A stretch of 64,000 nt of DNA, taken from assembly GCA_963776675.1 (NCBI GenBank), contig CAVZNR010000032.1:22055-86054 (forward strand), written 5' to 3'. Positions 1 to 8,545 of the stretch are shown piece by piece. The first letter of the stretch is position 1, and each line of letters opens with the position of its first letter. The stretch is from Hyphomicrobium_A sp963776675. GTDB lineage: Bacteria; Pseudomonadota; Alphaproteobacteria; Rhizobiales; Hyphomicrobiaceae. The translations under genes were made by a program, and so were the position numbers. A model generated the notes under the pieces. The model searched no databases. It had not been told where the DNA came from and saw nothing but the letters and a program-made list of their open reading frames with translations.

Positions 1-615
1 GAGCGACTTCGGCCCGCTGAGATAGGGATTGCCGGACTCGAAAAACCGACGCTTGCGATGGACTTCGCGCGTCAGGCCGATGCGCGTGCTGCTAGAGATT
101 GAACCTGTGTGCCGAGCTGCCGTGCCGAGCCAAAGAGCGTCACCTGCACAGAGATCAACTCCGTCATATCGCTTGTCGATCTGCATGGCCTGGGCGAGGC
201 GTCCAGGCCCACGCGCAATATCTCGGGTAGGCGCTATCTTGCGAAAGCGCTGCATGAGCTCAATGCCCTCGAGAGGTTCTAACGCACGTAAAAGCACGCC
301 CGCACCGACGCCCGATACCTCGCTGGTGACGTTCACCATGAACGAAGAGCCATAGGTAAAATAGACATAGCAGTGGCCAGGACCGAGAAACAAAGACTGA
401 TTGCCTTTCGTCTTGCCTCGAAAGGCGTGGCCAGCGGCATCGCCAGGCGGATAAGCTTCGATCTCAACGATCCGACCACTGAGCCGGCCTGCGGGCAGAT
501 CGTGCACCAGCGTCGTCCCGATGAGATATCGCGCAAGCTCGATGGTATCCACGGGCAGGTCTTGCCGTCGCAGCCGCTTGACCCTGCATTGAGGGTGTTT
601 CACCGGCGTCACCAT
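1..615 (-). CDS. mpg: 3-methyladenine DNA glycosylase (AAG/MPG family), C-terminus cut by the window edge
   Basis: Base-excision repair enzyme that removes alkylated purines such as 3-methyladenine. Reading the complement from ATG at 615 gives 205 codons open to base 1. Visible family motifs are VEIEAYPPGDAAGHAFRGKT (about residues 50-69), holding the catalytic Glu53, the intercalating Tyr55 and a conserved His, then GPGHCYVYFTYG, RALEPLEGIE and ARGPGRLAQAM. The last residues, GNPYLSGPKS, are close to the usual C-terminus, so only a few codons are missing. No good ribosome binding site precedes ATG 615, so the exact start is uncertain. The gene begins 83 bp from the 14-bp att-like repeat at 698 and is probably the first core gene outside the island. 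Confidence 0.88.
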   Translation of the reverse strand, partial: MVTPVKHPQCRVKRLRRQDLPVDTIELARYLIGTTLVHDLPAGRLSGRIVEIEAYPPGDAAGHAFRGKTKGNQSLFLGPGHCYVYFTYGSSFMVNVTSEVSGVGAGVLLRALEPLEGIELMQRFRKIAPTRDIARGPGRLAQAMQIDKRYDGVDLCAGDALWLGTAARHTGSISSSTRIGLTREVHRKRRFFESGNPYLSGPKSL

Positions 616-697
616 ATATTTTTGACAGAACGCAGGGCCTTGCCGTCCCTGCGCCTCCGGCAATCGGGGCGATGCGTAGGACCTTGACCAGAGCCGT

Positions 698-711
698 TGG
701 CGGATGGGGTG
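698..711. repeat. att-like direct repeat: copy of the tRNA-Ser 3' end
   Basis: TGGCGGATGGGGTG here is identical to 21780-21793, which on the complement is the CCA, discriminator base, acceptor stem and first T-stem bases of tRNA-Ser(UGA). Both copies have the same orientation. This is the arrangement left by site-specific integration at a tRNA 3' end, so it probably marks the distal end of a ~21-kb island. The match ends sharply after 14 bp (next base T here, G at the tRNA). Confidence 0.65.
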
Positions 712-949
712 TCCGTCTAACCACTCTCCCAAGACATCAGTACATCAATGGCTTGGATGATCGCTTCGCTTAACGGTCCCACTTTCCGTCCCTCCTTTTT
801 GGGCCGTGACGAGAGTCCGATGTCGCGGGCCGAGGGTGGTGGTCCACGACGTACTGGTTGGGCCGCGGAGATTGTCCGCTTGACCCTCGGAAGCCGTCTC
901 GCAGCGGTCCCTGGAGGAGGTCAGCAATGGGCCATGTGTGGACGGCTCC

Positions 950-1208
950 AGGCTGTCAAGGGATTGATCACGTTGCAGCGCTGGTCGGAGCAGCCATGTG
1001 TTCGGCCTATCAGAGCGGCTCACAGGGCCGCTGGCCATAATGCCCTCCGCGGATCGGGTCCCGGTCAAAAGCTCGCATTCGTCGATGCTCTGGCCCATGT
1101 GGGTTGTCCCAATCACCGGATCGACCGGTTCTGCATTACGTGCTGTCTGCCCTTTCCAGCCATCACACCGCGCCTACTGACGCGATCTCGTTCCTCGCCG
1201 CTTCGCCG
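950..1208 (-). ncRNA. Candidate seekRNA-bearing 3' non-coding region of the IS1111 element
   Basis: Between the transposase stop and the left subterminal repeat lie about 260 bp with no credible coding sequence. In the IS1111 group the guide RNA (seekRNA) that selects the target is reported to come from this downstream non-coding end. I infer its presence from position only; I have not folded the sequence or found the target-pairing bases. Confidence 0.35.
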
Positions 1209-2240
1209 TTATCGGGCAAGTGCGACGGGTTCCCTGTAAGACTCGCCCTTGGCCATCATCGCCCATGCCATGCGGGCGATCTTGTTGGCGAGCGCGATCG
1301 CCGCGACCTTCGTCGGCCGGCGCTCGAGCAACTTGGCAAGCCATGGGCGGTATTTGGTGCCGTGGATCTTGGCGTAGCGGATGACCGCTAACGCGCCCGC
1401 GGTGAACAAGCTGCGCAGATAGCGATCTCCCTGCTTGGTAATGCTGCCGAGTTTCTCTCTGCCTCCGCTCGAGTTTTGCTTCGGAACCAGGCCGATCCAG
1501 GCCGAGAAGTCGCGGCCCGATCGGAACGCCTTCGGATCGGCAACGCTCGCGACCAGTGCGGTTGCCAGTGCGGGGCCGACGCCGGGCAGCTCGTCGAGCC
1601 GGCGGCTCGTCTCGTTCGATCGATGCCAGGCCATTATCTGTCGGTCGAACTCCAGAATCTGGGCCTTGAGCTTGCCCAGCAACGCGCCCAGGGCTTCGAG
1701 GCACGCACGAGCGACATCAGGAATGCGATCATCCTTTGTGTCGGCGACGGCATAGAGCAGTTGCTCCACGCCGTTGCGACCGACCGGTGCGACAATGCCG
1801 AGCTCGGCTAGGTGCGCGCGGATCGTATTGATGACCGCGGTCTGCTGCCGGATAAAGAGATGCCGCGTACGATGCAGCATCAGGCAGCTCTGCTGTTGGG
1901 GCGTCTTGGTTGGCACGAAGCGCATGCTCGGCCGCTGCACCGCCTCGCAGATGGCCTCGGCGTCGGCCGCGTCGTTCTTCTGGCGTTTGACATAGGGCTT
2001 CACGTAGGCCGGAGGGATGAGACGCACGGTGTGCCCGAGAGCTTGCAGTTCGCGCGACCAATGATGCGACGTGGCGCAGGCCTCGATGCCGACCAGGCAG
2101 GGCTGCAGCTTCTTGAAGAAAGCGAGCACGTACCGGCGCTTAATCTGGCGCCGGACAACGACGCTACCGAGCGCATTGACGCCATGAACCTGAAAAACTG
2201 ACTTTGCGATGTCGAGACCAACGACTGTGATTGCTTGCAT
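1209..2240 (-). CDS. IS110-family (IS1111 group) transposase
   Basis: 343-residue DEDD-type transposase/recombinase of full family length. The N-terminal RuvC-like DEDD domain starts with VVGLDIAKSVFQVHG and continues with GIEACATSHHWSREL and the KNDAADAEAI motif. The C-terminal Tnp_20 domain has ELPGVGPALATALVASV, AWIGLVPKQNSSGGREKLG (with the Ser of the SSGG motif thought to be the nucleophile) and GDRYLRSLF. Start is ATG 2240, preceded by GGAGGAGCTC, a strong ribosome binding site. No frameshift or missing motif is seen, so it may still be active. Confidence 0.93.
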   Translation of the reverse strand: MQAITVVGLDIAKSVFQVHGVNALGSVVVRRQIKRRYVLAFFKKLQPCLVGIEACATSHHWSRELQALGHTVRLIPPAYVKPYVKRQKNDAADAEAICEAVQRPSMRFVPTKTPQQQSCLMLHRTRHLFIRQQTAVINTIRAHLAELGIVAPVGRNGVEQLLYAVADTKDDRIPDVARACLEALGALLGKLKAQILEFDRQIMAWHRSNETSRRLDELPGVGPALATALVASVADPKAFRSGRDFSAWIGLVPKQNSSGGREKLGSITKQGDRYLRSLFTAGALAVIRYAKIHGTKYRPWLAKLLERRPTKVAAIALANKIARMAWAMMAKGESYREPVALAR

Positions 2241-2330
2241 GATGAGCTCCTCCGGATTCTGGTCGCCTCATCGGCAACCGATTCCAAGGCGCTTGCGCGC
2301 CCCAGGGGAGGAGCCGTCCACAGCATCAAT

Positions 2331-2800
2331 AGCTGACACCGAGGCTGGTGACGCGCGACCGCCCTCAGTTGGCGCTAGATCCCATTAGCGGACATGATCG
2401 AAATCCATCGTCGATATTGCGCCTAGGCTCGAGGTTTTGTCCGCAACCATGCGAAGAGCGGAGGCCGGGCGGCTCCGCCGGATGCCCGTTGATGATCCAC
2501 AGCCCTCATACCGGCTCGGCCGGGCCAGTCGGCATGGCACGTTTTGACAGTGGGAATTTACCAGCACCCGTATTCTTCTTGCAAAATTGGATCCTGGGGC
2601 GCCTAACTGACCGCGTACTTTTGCTAATGGTCGCGATTTGCCGAGATCGTGACCGAATTCCTGGGGCAGAAGCCGCCATTGATCGGCAAAACCAATCCGT
2701 AAAATCGGTCTGTCATGGTCGGTGTTGCGACACCGAACGTGCGTGCGCGCGCGCGTCGCGCCAACAAACGAAGCCTCGAAGCATTTTCATCGCCGATGCG
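2331..2800. other. Intergenic stretch with no gene recognised
   Basis: About 470 bp between the IS1111 element and the first secreted-protein gene. A plus-strand frame is open from 2348 into the next gene, but the translated stretch is Arg- and Cys-rich with no family resemblance and the signal peptide starts only near 2831. I take it as non-coding. It probably holds the promoter of the 2801-5564 genes; no convincing -35/-10 pair was found. Confidence 0.5.
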
Positions 2801-3484
2801 ATGCAAGAGGACGGCAATAGGGGAATTGTTATTAGGCATACCTTCCTTTGTTTGTTGTTGCTGGCGGCCGTGCCGGCAGCGATTCCCGCGCCAGCGATGG
2901 CGCAGACGAATTTGACGGTGCTCGGCGGCGCGACGGGCGCTGACGTGTTCTGCCTGCAAGCGGGCAATCCCACCACGGGCACGTTCGTCGGGACGTTTCT
3001 GCAGACGGGACCCGGGGCCTGGGAGGAACGCTCAAAAGCAGGCACGTTCAAATTCGAGGAAAAAAATCGCGACGACCTGATGGTCGAGCTTTTCGATAGC
3101 TCCCGTTCTGCGTCGGCGGAGATCGACTTCGTCACCAAGACCGTCAGACAGAAGCCGTCGAGCGAGGCGGCCTGGTCGGACGGTTACGTCATCCTCAACG
3201 CGACCAATCAAGAAAAATCCGGCGATTGCGTATCCTTCGCCGCGCTCAGCCCGGCAAGTCGTCCGTCTAGCGAAGATGCCGATGCCGCCGGCGATGAACG
3301 TTCCAAGGACTCGAACGCGAAAGCCGACGAACCGTCCAAGCGCAAGAAGGACGCACAGAGCACCTCCAAGAAGCGCAAGCGGACGGCCGAGAAACCATCC
3401 AAGCGAACTCGAGCCCGCAAGAGGAAATCCGGCTCTGGCTTCTCGATAGGGATTGGTGGCGGAGGCGTCGGCATAGGATTTTAG
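2801..3484 (+). CDS. Secreted protein of unknown family, basic tail (paralogue 1)
   Basis: 227 residues from ATG 2801. A signal peptide (RHTFLCLLLLAAVPA ending in AMAQ) is followed by a ~125-residue domain shared with the next gene: TVLGGATGADVFCLQAG, TFVGTFLQT, WEER, EEKNRDDLMVEL, DGYVILNAT and a final DCVSFA. Two conserved cysteines could form a disulfide. After it comes a low-complexity Lys/Arg/Ser tail and a Gly-rich end (GIGGGGVGIGF). I do not recognise the family. The start is doubtful: ATT 2831 sits where the paralogue has its ATG and has the better ribosome binding site (AGGGGA). Probably co-transcribed with the next two genes. Confidence 0.7.
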   Translation: MQEDGNRGIVIRHTFLCLLLLAAVPAAIPAPAMAQTNLTVLGGATGADVFCLQAGNPTTGTFVGTFLQTGPGAWEERSKAGTFKFEEKNRDDLMVELFDSSRSASAEIDFVTKTVRQKPSSEAAWSDGYVILNATNQEKSGDCVSFAALSPASRPSSEDADAAGDERSKDSNAKADEPSKRKKDAQSTSKKRKRTAEKPSKRTRARKRKSGSGFSIGIGGGGVGIGF

Positions 3485-3561
3485 ATTGAAGTCGTCGTCC
3501 CGAGGTGGCGCAGCGGGCGTGCCGGAGCGCGCGGGACGGAAATGAGCCAGGAGAGCTTCTT

Positions 3562-4353
3562 ATGACACGTATGGCCTTGTTTTGTGTTGTGTTGGCGACC
3601 GCAGGCGCGGCGCTGACGACGCAGGTGAGAGCGCAGGCGGACTTGACGGTGCCAGGCGGCGCAACCGGAGAGGACGTGTTCTGCCTGCAGGCAGGTGATC
3701 TCACCAGCGGTGCATTCGTGGGAACGTTCCTGAAAACCGACAAGGGCGGCTGGGAGGAACGCACGGATGAGGAGACCTTCAAGCTCGAGGAAAAAAACCG
3801 CGACGCGCTGATGGTCGAGCTCCTGGATCCCGACAGGAAAACGTCGTTCCAGTTCGATTTCGTCGCCAAGACGATCAAAGACAAGTCGTCCAAGTCGGGA
3901 AGCGCTTGGACCGACCGCAACGTCATTCTCAACGCGACGGATGAGGCGGGGTCAGCGGATTGCGTAGCCTACGCCACGCAAGACGAGGACACCGGCTCCT
4001 CTGCGGGCGACGCCGGTCCGGGCACGGTCGTACAATATATCACCATCGCGCCCCGGACGAAGTTCGACATCAAGCCTGGTACGGAGTTGACGGCGACCTC
4101 AGGTCCGCCGTGCCCCGGTAACCCAGGGTTCTTTTTGTGCCCCAACAAGTTCAACTGCGCGCCCGTCGGAGGCGTGTGCTGTCCGGGTGCTGGCACCTGC
4201 AACGCGGGCACGTTCTGCGATCTGTTCGTCAAGAAAAACTGCATTGTCCCTGGAAATCCGCGGTTCTGCCCTGGCAGCGGCAATGTCAAAACCGGGCTCT
4301 CCTTGCACTGCCCGCCAGGCAAGTCCTGCGGCAACGGCAACATGTGCAACTAA
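3562..4353 (+). CDS. Secreted cysteine-rich protein of unknown family (paralogue 2)
   Basis: 263 residues from ATG 3562, preceded by AGGAGAG. Signal peptide MTRMALFCVVLATAGAALTT with a cleavage-like VRAQA. The N-terminal domain repeats that of the upstream gene almost motif for motif (TVPGGATGEDVFCLQAG, GAFVGTFLKT, EEKNRDALMVELLD, VILNAT, DCVAYA). The tail differs: instead of a basic stretch it has about 85 residues with more than a dozen cysteines (PGFFLCPNKFNCAP, GGVCCPGAGTC, HCPPGKSCGNGNMC). Such density suggests an extracellular disulfide-rich module. Function unknown. The pair looks like a tandem duplication with a swapped C-terminus. Confidence 0.78.
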   Translation: MTRMALFCVVLATAGAALTTQVRAQADLTVPGGATGEDVFCLQAGDLTSGAFVGTFLKTDKGGWEERTDEETFKLEEKNRDALMVELLDPDRKTSFQFDFVAKTIKDKSSKSGSAWTDRNVILNATDEAGSADCVAYATQDEDTGSSAGDAGPGTVVQYITIAPRTKFDIKPGTELTATSGPPCPGNPGFFLCPNKFNCAPVGGVCCPGAGTCNAGTFCDLFVKKNCIVPGNPRFCPGSGNVKTGLSLHCPPGKSCGNGNMCN

Positions 4354-4385
4354 GGGGTAGCTCGACCGCCGCCGGAGGAAATAAA

Positions 4386-5564
4386 ATGAAGAAGCCCCAA
4401 ATCGCCATGCTGGCGCTACTGGTCGTCTGCGCAACCACTCTGGCAACGAACGCCTCGGCGGCGCCTGCGTCTTCAGGTTTGCGCACTGCCGCGGCCGATC
4501 GGGCCGTCATCAAGATCAGCGACAACTGCGAAACCGATGAAGAGGGGATCACCCATTGCTACGATCCCCCACCGCAGTATGAGCCGAAGAAGCCCTCTAA
4601 GACGCAACAGTTCTTGGAAGCGCTGCAGAGAGCCGCCGAGCAGGCGGCGGCCGAGAAGCGCGAGCGCGACAGGCAGCGGGCCATCCAGGCGGAAGAGAGA
4701 CGGCGCGAGAAAGCAGCCGAAAAAGAGCGCAGACGCAGAGAGGCCAAGGCCGAGAAGGAGCGCCGGAGGAAAGAGGCCGCCGCCGAAAAGAAGCGCAAGC
4801 AGAAGCAGGCCGAAAAGGCCGAGCGCGACCGCAAGCGGCGCCAAGCCGATGCCGACAAGAAGGCCGAGGAAAAGGCTAAAGACGCTGCTGATGCCGCGAA
4901 CGACGAGGGTACAGGCGACAAGGTCACCGCGGCGGGCCCGCCGCCAACGTGCGAAGGAGACGCCTGCAAAGGTGGCAAGGTCGAAACGACCACGCTCGAC
5001 GGCAACCCCGTCACGGTCGTCGTCGGTCCAACCGATGAATTCCCGCCGCCGTCCACGATCCCCGACTCGATCTGCGAGCTCAAGATCGGCAACACCACGA
5101 TCTACTGCGATGGCTATCTGCCCGGCCTGCCGCCGACGCGCACGCAGTGCCGCGGCCGCACCGAGAATGGGTGCTATCTGAGGCCAGTCACCGTCGAGAG
5201 GCTGGACGGCGAAAGCGGGGAGGCCTGTATGCAGTTCTGCATCAACAAACGGCCGCCGCCGCGGGACGTCACTGATGTCAAGCCGCCCAAGCAGCCCAAG
5301 AAGCCCGCTACCGTTGTCGTCAATGACCCAGGCAAGCCCGCGGTTCCGACGGGAACGGCAACAGTCTATCGCGAGCCCAAACGCCCGCAGACGCCAGCGG
5401 TGAAAACAGGCACGGCGACCCTGTACGTCTGGCCCAAGCCGCGAGCCACGCCGGCGGTCAAGACAGCAACCGCGGCGACGCGCGTCTGGCCCAAGCTGCC
5501 AGCCACGCCAGCGGTGAAGACCGCGATCGCGGCAAGGTATGTCGAGCCCAAGGTGGCGCAGTGA
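4386..5564 (+). CDS. Secreted coiled-coil protein with C-terminal 19-residue repeats
   Basis: 392 residues from ATG 4386, with GGAGGA seven bases upstream. Signal peptide MKKPQIAMLALLVVCATTLA. Residues about 75-165 are almost only Lys, Arg, Glu, Ala and Gln (EKRERDRQRA, EKERRRREAKAEKERRR), predicting a long charged helix or coiled coil. A central part has six or more cysteines (CEGDAC, CRGRTENGCY, ACMQFC). The C-terminus carries four 19-residue repeats beginning PAV(K/P)T. It lies 32 bp after the cysteine-rich gene and is likely in the same operon. No family is recognised; a cell-surface or envelope role is a guess. Confidence 0.75.
   Translation: MKKPQIAMLALLVVCATTLATNASAAPASSGLRTAAADRAVIKISDNCETDEEGITHCYDPPPQYEPKKPSKTQQFLEALQRAAEQAAAEKRERDRQRAIQAEERRREKAAEKERRRREAKAEKERRRKEAAAEKKRKQKQAEKAERDRKRRQADADKKAEEKAKDAADAANDEGTGDKVTAAGPPPTCEGDACKGGKVETTTLDGNPVTVVVGPTDEFPPPSTIPDSICELKIGNTTIYCDGYLPGLPPTRTQCRGRTENGCYLRPVTVERLDGESGEACMQFCINKRPPPRDVTDVKPPKQPKKPATVVVNDPGKPAVPTGTATVYREPKRPQTPAVKTGTATLYVWPKPRATPAVKTATAATRVWPKLPATPAVKTAIAARYVEPKVAQ
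5337..5561 (+). repeat. Four tandem 57-bp in-frame repeats
   Basis: Units at 5337-5393, 5394-5450, 5451-5507 and a 54-bp last unit at 5508-5561. At protein level each reads PAVxTxxA(T/A)xYxxPKxxxT, 19 residues. Units two to four share PAVKT. They form the very end of the secreted coiled-coil protein. The period is a multiple of three and reading frame is kept throughout. Confidence 0.8.
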
Positions 5565-5838
5565 TCCATCGGCGCTCCTCGTGAAGCTCTGGTCGGCATG
5601 CAAGCGGAGCGGGGTCTGGCGGCGATATCTGTCCCGGCTTTAGATCCGGTCGCATACGCCGACTTCTGGCCTAATTCGGAAGAGCGCCTTTCGGCGGCTT
5701 CTGCGGGAAGAGCAGACTCGGCAAAGGCGGACCGAAGAGCTGCCTCCGGCCAGTGCGCCGACTTCCGCAATCTCGGCAAAGCAGACGTCGCAGGCGTGGC
5801 GCCCATGCGGCGGCCGATGTCCGCTCCGGGTCTTGGTC

Positions 5839-7401
5839 GTGTAAAAACGCCGCCGGGGATGATGGCCCCGAGGTGATGGGCAGGTTTGGAACCGAAGTCA
5901 CTGCCTCACGCCCCGATGGCGGCCAGTAGCGGCTTGACGCCCATGATGTTCATGACGCGGGTCAGATTGTAGGCCAGCACGTGCAACGCCATCTCGGCGG
6001 CGACCTTGGGCAACGTCCTCATCAGGAAGTGCGTGGCGCCCATGCGGGCCTTGAGCGTTCCGAACGGATGCTCGACGGTCTCGCGCCGCCGGCGCATCGC
6101 CTGAGGATCGGCGTCGAGACGCGCCTGCACCGCTTCAAGGACATGCTCGTGCTCCCAGCGTGGGATGCGCCGCTCAGGAGCCGTTGTGCACTTCTTCTTC
6201 AGCGGGCAGCTGCCGCACGCCGTCGTCCAATAGCGACGCATCGCCTTGTCGCCCTCTTGCGTCGTCATGCGATAGGTCAGCGCCTGGCCCGCCGGGCAGA
6301 TGTAGGCGTCCTGCGTCTCGACGTAGACGAAGTCCTGCTTGCCGAAGCGGCCTTCCGCCTTGGCGCCCGAGGTCATCGGCTTGGGCAGCGTCACCGTAAT
6401 GCCGGCCTCCTGGCACGCGAGGATCTCGGGGCTGTTGAAGTAGCCGCGATCGGCAACGGCATCGAGGGCGTTGGTTCGCATCACGGCCTTCGCAGCCTTT
6501 CCGACACGCGCCAGCTGTGAGCGGTCCGATCCCGAGGTCGTCACCTCGTGCGTGACGATCAGATGGTTCTCGGTCTCGACGGCCACTTGAACGTTGTAGC
6601 CGACGACGCCCGAGCCGCGCCCGCTCGTTGCCATCGAGCGGCTGTCGGGATCGGTGAGCGAGATCTGCTGATCGGGTGAAGCCAGCATCTTCCTCTCGTA
6701 GGATTCGAGGCGCTTCATCTCTCCCTCGAGCCTCACCAGCTTCTCCTTGAGATGCTCTGCCTTGGCGACAAGCGCCTCCGTCGGCTCCTGCCGGTCGGCT
6801 GTCTCGAGCTGAGCGAGATAGCGTGCAACGCTCTCTTCCAGCTGTGCACGACGGCGCTCCACCTTGCCCTTCGTGAAGTTGCGGTCGCGGTTGTTGACCG
6901 CCTTGAACTTGCTGCCATCGATGGCGACGCTCGCCGTCGCGAGCAGTCCGAGCTCGCGGCACAGCTCGACGAAGCGTGCGCAGACCTGGCGTAGCCCGAG
7001 GCCGTTGTCCTTGCGGAAGTCGGCGATCGTCTTGTGGTCGGGCACCAGACGGCCCAAGAGCCAGAGAAGCTCCAGATTGCGTCCCGCTTCGCGCTCGAGC
7101 CGCCGGCTCGACTGCACCCGGTTGAGATAGCCGTAGATGTAGAGCTTCAGAAGCACCGAAGGGTGGAAGCCGGGGCGCCCCGTAGCGGCGGGCTCGACGC
7201 CGTCAAATCCAAGCTCGCGGAGATCGAGCGCATCGACGAAGGCGTCAATCGCGCGAACGGGGTTCTCCTCGTCGATCCAATCGTCAAGACACTCCGGCAG
7301 CAGCGTCGACTGCCCACGATCTGCTCCTTCGACGAACCGCTTCATGATCACCCCCGAAGAATCATGAGGTGAGATCATAATCGGGCAGCTCTTTTCACAC
7401 A
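5839..7401 (-). mobile_element. IS1182-family insertion sequence
   Basis: The transposase gene 5906-7345 sits between two imperfect inverted termini that I could align by eye: TGTAAAAACGCCGCCGG from 5840 on the plus strand, and TGTGAAAAGAGCTGCCCG reading leftward from 7400 on the complement. That gives about 1.56 kb, a plausible size for IS1182. The boundary is approximate because the repeats are imperfect and no target duplication was identified. Confidence 0.55.
5906..7345 (-). CDS. IS1182-family transposase
   Basis: 479-residue DDE transposase. Start ATG 7345 gives MKRFVEGADRGQSTLLPE, the usual beginning for the family; the frame stays open further upstream but only into the IS end. N-terminal DUF772-type region with DEENPVRAIDAFVDAL, GRPGFHPSVLLKLYIYGYLN and PDHKTIADFRKDN; central catalytic part with IDGSKFKAVNN, DPDSRSM and VADRGYFN; C-terminal zinc-ribbon-like CGSCPLKKKCTT and RRETVEHPFGTLKARMG, which has the final Glu. 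All expected motifs are present, so it appears intact. Confidence 0.93.
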   Translation of the reverse strand: MKRFVEGADRGQSTLLPECLDDWIDEENPVRAIDAFVDALDLRELGFDGVEPAATGRPGFHPSVLLKLYIYGYLNRVQSSRRLEREAGRNLELLWLLGRLVPDHKTIADFRKDNGLGLRQVCARFVELCRELGLLATASVAIDGSKFKAVNNRDRNFTKGKVERRRAQLEESVARYLAQLETADRQEPTEALVAKAEHLKEKLVRLEGEMKRLESYERKMLASPDQQISLTDPDSRSMATSGRGSGVVGYNVQVAVETENHLIVTHEVTTSGSDRSQLARVGKAAKAVMRTNALDAVADRGYFNSPEILACQEAGITVTLPKPMTSGAKAEGRFGKQDFVYVETQDAYICPAGQALTYRMTTQEGDKAMRRYWTTACGSCPLKKKCTTAPERRIPRWEHEHVLEAVQARLDADPQAMRRRRETVEHPFGTLKARMGATHFLMRTLPKVAAEMALHVLAYNLTRVMNIMGVKPLLAAIGA

Positions 7402-7504
7402 TGGGGTAATTCCGGGGATCGAGCCATACCGAGGCTCTGGGAATCAGCTCTCCAGGAATCGACGAGGCCCACCTCATGGGGTCTTGCAATCATGGAGGGC
7501 CACA

Positions 7505-8545
7505 ATGGAGCACTATGTCGGACTGGACGTGTCGCTGAAGCTGACAGCGATCTGCATCGTCGATGGTGCAGGGAAGATCAAGCGCGAAGGTGTGGTTGCA
7601 TCTAATCCGGAGGCTATCGCGGCATTCGTCAAGTCGCATGCGCCGCATGTCGCACGGGTCGGGCTCGAGACGGGAGCAACAGCGACATGGCTCTGGACCG
7701 AGTTGAATAAGATCGGACTGCCCGTCATCTGCATCGATGCCCGGCACGCGAAAGCAGCTCTGAAGATGCAGATCAACAAAAGCGACCGTAACGACGCCGT
7801 GGGCATCGCACGCATCATGCAGTGTGGATGGTACAAGGAGGTTCGCGTCAAAGATCTCGAAAGTCACGCGATCAAGGCGCTCCTCGTTAGCCGAGCTCTG
7901 CTCGTCAAGATCAAGCGAGATATCGAGAACCAGATCCGCGGTCTCCTCAAGAATCTCGGGCTCGTAATCGGCCGCGCAAAGATGAACGTGTTTGCCGTGC
8001 GTGCCGCGGAGCTGACCGAGGATCGGCCGGAACTCGCCGCTGTGGTAGAGCCGCTGCTCAAGGCTCGTGAGGCTGTCGAGCGGCAGATTGCGGACCTGGA
8101 CCGCAAGGTGATGCGCCTGGCACGCAACAACGCTCAAGTGCGACGATTCATGACCGCACCAGGTATCGGTCCGATCACTGCGCTTTGTTATCTCGCGACT
8201 ATCGATACTCCAACGCGCTTCAAGCGGTCGCGAAGCGTCGGAGCCTATGTCGGCTTGACAACCCGCCGCTATTCATCCGGTGAAGTCGACTGGACAGGAC
8301 GGATTTCGAAATGCGGTGATGCAATGCTGCGAAGCTACCTCTACGAGGCGGCAGGCGTTATGCTGACACGCGTTGCGAAATGGTCCGCGCTCAAAGCCTG
8401 GGGCATGCGGGTCGCCAAGCGAACTGGGCTTCGCAAAGCCAAAGTCGCCGTGGCTCGAAAGCTCGCCGTCATTTTGCATCGCATGTGGGTCGACGGCGCC
8501 GAGTTCAAATGGTCATCTAAGGAGATTGCCGCTCAACCTGCATAA
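7505..8545 (+). CDS. IS110-family transposase (IS110/IS116 group)
   Basis: 346 residues from ATG 7505 (GGAGGG upstream). DEDD domain: YVGLDVSLKLTAICIVD, RVGLETGATATWLW and KSDRNDAVGIARIM. Tnp_20 domain: MTAPGIGPITALCYLA, GAYVGLTTRRYSSGEVDW with the presumed catalytic Ser, and CGDAMLRSYLYEAA. Length is normal. It is distinct from the IS1111-type transposase at 1209: no AWIGLVPKQ motif and no obvious subterminal inverted repeats. In this group the bridge RNA is reported from the 5' non-coding end; here only about 100 bp separate the start from the IS1182 end, so the 5' end may be short or disturbed. Confidence 0.92.
   Translation: MEHYVGLDVSLKLTAICIVDGAGKIKREGVVASNPEAIAAFVKSHAPHVARVGLETGATATWLWTELNKIGLPVICIDARHAKAALKMQINKSDRNDAVGIARIMQCGWYKEVRVKDLESHAIKALLVSRALLVKIKRDIENQIRGLLKNLGLVIGRAKMNVFAVRAAELTEDRPELAAVVEPLLKAREAVERQIADLDRKVMRLARNNAQVRRFMTAPGIGPITALCYLATIDTPTRFKRSRSVGAYVGLTTRRYSSGEVDWTGRISKCGDAMLRSYLYEAAGVMLTRVAKWSALKAWGMRVAKRTGLRKAKVAVARKLAVILHRMWVDGAEFKWSSKEIAAQPA

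Larger units (their letters stand above)
930..2330 (-). mobile_element. IS1111-type insertion sequence (IS110 family)
   Basis: The transposase at 1209-2240 is flanked by a perfect 13-bp inverted repeat, TGTGGACGGCTCC at 937-949 and its complement at 2310-2322. IS1111-group elements carry subterminal inverted repeats of this size a few bases inside their ends, so the element should span about 930-2330, roughly 1.4 kb, which is normal for the group. It looks intact. The exact terminal bases cannot be fixed without an empty target site. Confidence 0.7.

Noticed and set aside
698..720. Reading 698-720 as a terminal repeat of the IS1111 element
   Set aside because: There is a partial resemblance to sequence near 2265-2285, but the exact 13-bp pair at 937/2310 fits the group better, and 698-711 matches the tRNA end perfectly.
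5337..5561. CRISPR-like array
   Set aside because: The 57-bp units are contiguous without unique spacers and keep the reading frame; they are protein repeats.
5598..5876. 92-codon plus-strand frame after the secreted coiled-coil gene
   Set aside because: No ribosome binding site or recognisable feature, and it runs into the presumed IS1182 terminus.
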